In this document: in pieces, positions 60,320 to 64,000 of the stretch
Layout of the letters: each line of letters starts with the position of its first letter
Position numbering within the stretch: the stretch's first letter is position 1
NCBI RefSeq assembly: GCF_008635795.1
Contig: NZ_VWRQ01000025.1
Coordinates: 1-64,000 of the forward strand
Direction: 5' to 3'
DNA from: Paenibacillus tepidiphilus
Lineage (GTDB): Bacteria; Bacillota; Bacilli; Paenibacillales; Paenibacillaceae
DNA: 64,000 nt
The notes under the pieces: generated by a model
What the model saw: the letters and a program-made list of their open reading frames with translations, nothing else
Database searches by the model: none
Told to the model about the DNA's origin: nothing
Program-made: the position numbers and the translations under genes

Positions 60320-61237
60320 ATGCCGATTAAGATTCCCGATACGCTGCCGGCCAAAGAAGTCTTGTCCGGGGAAAATATATTTGTCATGGGGGAAAGCCAG
60401 GCTTTTCACCAGGATATCCGTCCGCTGCGGATTGCCATACTGAACCTGATGCCCACCAAGGAAACGACCGAGACGCAGCTGCTGCGCCTGATCGGAAATT
60501 CGCCGCTGCAGGTGGATGTGGTGCTGCTGCATCCAAGCTCCCACACCTCCAAGAATACCTCGGCGGAACATTTGCGCAGCTTCTACACGACCTTCGGGGA
60601 GATCAAGCACCGCCGTTTTGACGGGCTGATCATTACCGGGGCTCCCGTGGAGCAGTTCGAATTCGAAGATGTAAACTACTGGGAGGAGCTGCAGGAAATC
60701 TTCGAATGGAGCAAGGACAACGTCACATCGACGATGCATATCTGTTGGGCGGCCCAGGCGGGACTGTATCATCATTTCGGCGTCCGCAAGGTCAGCTTGC
60801 CCGAGAAATGTTTCGGTGTCTTTTCCCATACGGTGAGCCATAATAATGTGAAGCTGCTGCGCGGCTTCGATGAAGTGTTCCATGTTCCGCATTCGCGCCA
60901 CACCGATGTCTCCCGCGAAGATATCGAAGCCGCTCCGGATCTGCAGATTCTGGCCGAATCCGAAGAAGCCGGTGTATATCTGGTGGCAACCGCCGACGGA
61001 AGACAGATCTTCGTTACCGGTCACTCCGAATATGATCCGTTCTCCCTGAAATGGGAGTATGACCGCGATGTAGCCAAAGGAATGGATATCGCGCTGCCGA
61101 AGCATTATTATCCTAACGACGATCCGCAGCGTACACCGCCGGCCGTCTGGCGCGCCCATGCCAACTTATTGTTCGCCAACTGGCTGAATTACTATGTATA
61201 TCAGGAAACGCCCTACGACATTGGCCCGATTATTTGA
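60320..61237 (+). CDS. metA: Homoserine O-acetyltransferase (MetA family)
   Basis: 305 residues, normal length. Catalytic Cys142 lies in [15 protein letters not shown], with [24 protein letters not shown] at the N-terminus. Residue 111 is Glu ([11 protein letters not shown]); in this family Glu111 goes with acetyl-CoA and Gly111 with succinyl-CoA, so acetylation is predicted despite the usual succinyltransferase label. ATG 60320 is used; a GTG at 60308 directly after AAGGAG is an alternative adding four residues. First gene of the S-box-controlled methionine operon. Confidence 0.95.
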   Translation: MPIKIPDTLPAKEVLSGENIFVMGESQAFHQDIRPLRIAILNLMPTKETTETQLLRLIGNSPLQVDVVLLHPSSHTSKNTSAEHLRSFYTTFGEIKHRRFDGLIITGAPVEQFEFEDVNYWEELQEIFEWSKDNVTSTMHICWAAQAGLYHHFGVRKVSLPEKCFGVFSHTVSHNNVKLLRGFDEVFHVPHSRHTDVSREDIEAAPDLQILAESEEAGVYLVATADGRQIFVTGHSEYDPFSLKWEYDRDVAKGMDIALPKHYYPNDDPQRTPPAVWRAHANLLFANWLNYYVYQETPYDIGPII

Positions 61238-61290
61238 ACTATATAACGATCTGGTACATTCCCACCACAATTTAGGAGGCTTACTGAACG

Positions 61291-62484
61291 ATGGACGAGA
61301 AACTGAGGATTGAAAGCAGACTGGCACAGATCGGCTCGCAGGAGGACCCCGCTACCGGAGCGGTTAATTACCCGATTTATAATTCCACGGCTTTCCGCCA
61401 TCCGCGGCTTGGGCAAAGCACAGGCTTCGATTATATCCGCACCAAAAGCCCGACCCGCTCCGTACTGGAGACGGCGGCGGCCGAGCTGGAATCGGGAGAC
61501 GCCGGCTTTGCCTGCAGCTCCGGCATGGCGGCGCTCACTACCGTGTTCACCTTGTTCGGGCAAGGCGACCATTTAATCGTCTCGTTGGACTTGTACGGCG
61601 GAACCTACCGGCTGCTGGAGCGGATCCTCTCCAAATACGGCATCAGCGCCTCCTATGTTGACACGAATGATCTGGATGGGCTGGAAGCAGCCCGGCGGCC
61701 GGAGACCAAGGCTGTCTTCATCGAGACGCCGACCAATCCGCTGATGATGATTACAGACATCGCGGCGGTGTGTACATGGGCCCGCAAGCACGGGCTGCTC
61801 TCCATTGTCGACAATACGCTGCTGACTCCGTTCTTCCAGCGGCCGCTCGAACTGGGAGCGGATATCGTGGTCCACAGCGCCACCAAATACCTGGGCGGGC
61901 ATAATGATGTTCTGGCGGGTCTGATCGTCACCAAGGGCGCGGAGCTGTCGGCGGAAATGGCCGTCCTGCACAACTCGCTCGGTGCCGTGCTGTCCCCGAA
62001 TGACAGCTATCTGCTGATGCGCGGCATGAAGACGCTGGCGCTGCGCATGGAGCGCCATGAGAGCAACGCACTGGCGGTTGCCCGCTATCTGCAGGATCAC
62101 CCGGCAGTCGCTGAGGTCTTCCATCCGGGACTGCCGGATCATCCCGGCTATGAGATTCAGAACCGCCAGTCTTCCGGCAATACGGGCATCTTCTCCTTCA
62201 AGGTTAAGGATGCGAGATATGTCGATCCGCTGCTCCGCCATATCCGCCTGATCGCCTTCGCCGAGAGCCTAGGCGGCGTCGAATCGCTGATGACCTACCC
62301 TGCGGTGCAGACCCATGCCGACATTCCGGTGGAAATCCGCGATGCGGTAGGCGTCGATGACCGGCTGCTGCGCTTCTCCGTAGGCATTGAGCATGCCGAG
62401 GACTTGATTGGCGATCTGGGCCAGGCCCTGGAAGCGGCGCAGCGTGAAATTTCGGAAGGGTTAGCCGAAGGGGGACAACAGTAA
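61291..62484 (+). CDS. metI: Cystathionine gamma-synthase / O-acetylhomoserine (thiol)-lyase
   Basis: 397 residues, Cys/Met-metabolism PLP family. YPIYNSTAFRHP, PTRSVLETAAAELESG, FIETPTNPLM and the PLP lysine (Lys199) in HSATKYLGGHNDVLAG are seen. It condenses O-acetylhomoserine with cysteine (or sulfide). The gene order and overlap with metC match B. subtilis metIC; AGGAGG lies before the ATG. Choice between cysteine and sulfide cannot be made from sequence. Confidence 0.93.
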   Translation: MDEKLRIESRLAQIGSQEDPATGAVNYPIYNSTAFRHPRLGQSTGFDYIRTKSPTRSVLETAAAELESGDAGFACSSGMAALTTVFTLFGQGDHLIVSLDLYGGTYRLLERILSKYGISASYVDTNDLDGLEAARRPETKAVFIETPTNPLMMITDIAAVCTWARKHGLLSIVDNTLLTPFFQRPLELGADIVVHSATKYLGGHNDVLAGLIVTKGAELSAEMAVLHNSLGAVLSPNDSYLLMRGMKTLALRMERHESNALAVARYLQDHPAVAEVFHPGLPDHPGYEIQNRQSSGNTGIFSFKVKDARYVDPLLRHIRLIAFAESLGGVESLMTYPAVQTHADIPVEIRDAVGVDDRLLRFSVGIEHAEDLIGDLGQALEAAQREISEGLAEGGQQ

Positions 62485-63647
62485 TGAGCCGAGACAATAA
62501 CCAGGAGGAGCTGCAATTCTCCACCCGGCTGCTGCACTTCGGTGCAGAGATCGACCGGGCGACGGGCGCTTCCAGCGTCCCGATCTACCAGGCATCCACA
62601 TTTCACCACGAGGATATCCATAACCCTCCGCTGCATGACTACAGCCGTTCCGGTAATCCGACGCGCCAGGCGCTGGAGGATTATATCGCGCTGCTGGAGG
62701 GAGGCGTGCGCGGCTTCGCCTATGCCTCGGGCATGGCGGCAATCTCCAGTACCTTCCTGATGCTGTCCGCCGGTGACCATGTCATCGTGACGGAGGATGT
62801 GTACGGCGGTACATACCGGCTGCTGACCTTGATCTTAAGCCGGATGAATATTGAGACCACCTTTGTAGACATGACGGAGCTAGATCAGGTGAAGGCGGCG
62901 CTGCAGCCGAACACCAAAGCGGTGTACATGGAGACGCCATCCAATCCGACGCTGAAGATCACGGATGTAGCGGCGGTTACCGAATGGGCGCGCAGCCACG
63001 ATCTGCTGACCATTCTCGATAATACGTTCATGACGCCTTACTATCAGCGGCCGATTGAGCAGGGCGTTGATATCGTGCTGCACAGCGCGACGAAATTCCT
63101 CGGCGGCCACAGCGATGTGCTGGCCGGTCTTGCCGTTGCCCGCACGCCGGAAATCGGTGCGCAGCTGAAGATGCTGCAGAACGGGCTCGGCACCGTGCTT
63201 GCCCCGCAGGAAAGCTGGCTGCTGATGCGCGGCATGAAGACGCTGGAAGCGCGGATGGCGCACAGCGAGCGGAGTGCAGCCAGGCTCGCAGCCTGGCTGG
63301 ATGACCGCAGCGACATCGCGAAGGTCTTCTACCCGGGGCTTGCACAGCATCCGGGCCGGGAGATTCACGAGCGCCAGTCCACCGGATACGGCGCAGTGGT
63401 CTCCTTCGACGTCGGCTCCGGAGAGCGGGCGAGGAAGGTGCTGAACAAGGTCAAGCTGCCGCTGGTAGCGGTCAGCCTCGGCGCCGTGGAGAGCATCCTC
63501 TCCTATCCGGCGATGATGTCCCATGCGGCGATGCCCGCTGAAGTCCGGGCCGAACGCGGCATTACCGACGGCCTGCTGCGCTTCTCGGTCGGCCTCGAAG
63601 CGATAGAGGATCTGATCAACGATTTGGAGCAGGCGCTCACAGAGTAA
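62484..63647 (+). CDS. metC: Cystathionine beta-lyase
   Basis: 387 residues, same PLP family. VPIYQASTFHH, YSRSGNPTRQALEDYIALLEGG, METPSNPTLKI and PLP Lys204 in HSATKFLGGHSDVLAG are visible. Cleaves cystathionine to homocysteine, the last step before methylation to methionine. The ATG overlaps the metI stop by one base. Last gene of the S-box operon, followed by hairpins. Confidence 0.92.
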   Translation: MSRDNNQEELQFSTRLLHFGAEIDRATGASSVPIYQASTFHHEDIHNPPLHDYSRSGNPTRQALEDYIALLEGGVRGFAYASGMAAISSTFLMLSAGDHVIVTEDVYGGTYRLLTLILSRMNIETTFVDMTELDQVKAALQPNTKAVYMETPSNPTLKITDVAAVTEWARSHDLLTILDNTFMTPYYQRPIEQGVDIVLHSATKFLGGHSDVLAGLAVARTPEIGAQLKMLQNGLGTVLAPQESWLLMRGMKTLEARMAHSERSAARLAAWLDDRSDIAKVFYPGLAQHPGREIHERQSTGYGAVVSFDVGSGERARKVLNKVKLPLVAVSLGAVESILSYPAMMSHAAMPAEVRAERGITDGLLRFSVGLEAIEDLINDLEQALTE

Positions 63648-63660
63648 CCCTCCGTTCAGA

Positions 63661-63740
63661 GGCAGGCGGCTGGCCCGCAGGGTGTATGCGCAGCCGCCTG
63701 CCAACCCGTTTATATAACCCCGCTGAGCGGGGTTTATTTT
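63661..63740 (+). terminator. Two hairpins ending the methionine operon
   Basis: GGCAGGCGGCTG/CAGCCGCCTGCC (63661-63702) is followed by AACCCCGC/GCGGGGTT with TATTTT (63716-63740). The second is a standard intrinsic terminator. Confidence 0.82.
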
Positions 63741-63859
63741 GTGATAACCTTTTTCAAGTCTCGGCGATTGTGTTACCATGAGAGAATGATTGATTTCCAT
63801 AGACTTCAACTGCTATGATAACTGACCAATGATATGGGTTGATGGGAGGCTGCGAACGA

Positions 63860-64000
63860 ATGAGTGCGATTGATCTGATTTTGGATAAAGCGCTGAAGGG
63901 CGAACGTCTGCAACTGGAGGACACGGTCCGGCTGTTCGAGAGCAACGAGATTGAGAAGATGGGGGCCGCCGCCGATGTCATTATGAAGCGCTGGCATCCC
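63860..64000 (+). CDS. mqnC: Cyclic dehypoxanthinyl futalosine synthase, N-terminal part
   Basis: The first 47 residues (MSAIDLILDKALKGERLQLE ... LFESNEIEKMGAAADVIMKRW) match the N-terminus of MqnC, a radical-SAM enzyme of the futalosine menaquinone route, and the frame runs off the right edge before the CxxxCxxC motif. GGGAGGC lies before the ATG. The call rests on the N-terminal sequence only; the related MqnE is less similar here. Confidence 0.8.
   Translation, partial: MSAIDLILDKALKGERLQLEDTVRLFESNEIEKMGAAADVIMKRWHP

Overview
The window looks like a stretch of chromosome from an endospore-forming, GC-rich Bacillota, most likely Paenibacillus. Supporting evidence is the AGGAGG-type ribosome binding sites with GTG/TTG starts, a phenylalanine T-box and an S-box leader, CotF-like spore coat genes, MutS2, an AlaR-AlaT pair, and roughly 55-60% GC coding DNA separated by AT-richer, repeat-laden intergenic DNA. 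The genus call is inference. No rRNA, tRNA, transposase, phage module or CRISPR array was seen.

Layout. 1-4028: 3' end of ptsI, a long intergenic region, and a cytoplasmic type I pullulanase. 4348-12352 (minus strand): a membrane diguanylate cyclase, then a four-gene block encoding a secreted 860-residue repeat protein and a MacA/MacB-type ABC system. 12658-16598: pheST under a T-box. 16818-25768 (mostly plus): a ZapA-like protein fused to a very long coiled coil, a second diguanylate cyclase, a small YvlD-like membrane protein (minus strand), mutS2, a DUF350 protein, a zinc-ribbon protein and an MFS permease. 25870-31966: an FAD oxidoreductase, two CotF-like coat proteins, alaR-alaT, a PduO-type cobalamin adenosyltransferase and an RluA-type pseudouridine synthase. 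32776-38115: an ArsC/Spx-like protein, a 5'-3' exonuclease, a carboxyl methyltransferase-family protein, a two-gene ABC transporter and a secreted metallopeptidase. 38217-41125: a GH51 arabinofuranosidase, a small Cys-rich protein and an ArsR-type regulator whose own promoter carries an operator-like palindrome also found at the arabinofuranosidase promoter.

41285-56271 is a cobalamin locus under a B12 riboswitch. The cobalt ECF transporter cbiMNQO is followed by cbiH-cbiX (fused, with a His-rich tail), cbiJ, cbiC, cbiD, cbiET, cbiL, cbiF, cbiG and cbiA. Together they cover the anaerobic (early cobalt insertion) route from sirohydrochlorin/precorrin-2 to cobyrinic acid a,c-diamide. The adenosyltransferase at 30412 would act later in the same pathway. 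56558-64000 holds an HRDC protein, a membrane-anchored HTH protein, corA preceded by a promoter and a candidate 42-residue leader ORF, an S-box-controlled metA-metI-metC operon, and the 5' end of mqnC.

The most striking non-coding signal is a 185-bp module present three times (735-919, 32251-32435, 47889-48073). Each module has four copies of a 21-bp palindrome (TAGWTGYAY-N3-RTRCAAYTA) whose centres are spaced exactly 51, 62 and 51 bp apart. The first two copies have pyrimidine loops, the third loop is GAA and the fourth AAA, while the spacers between them have diverged. I know of no described element with this geometry. The window also contains several families of minisatellite-like tandem repeats, both between genes and inside the coding sequence of CbiD and the CbiA linker.
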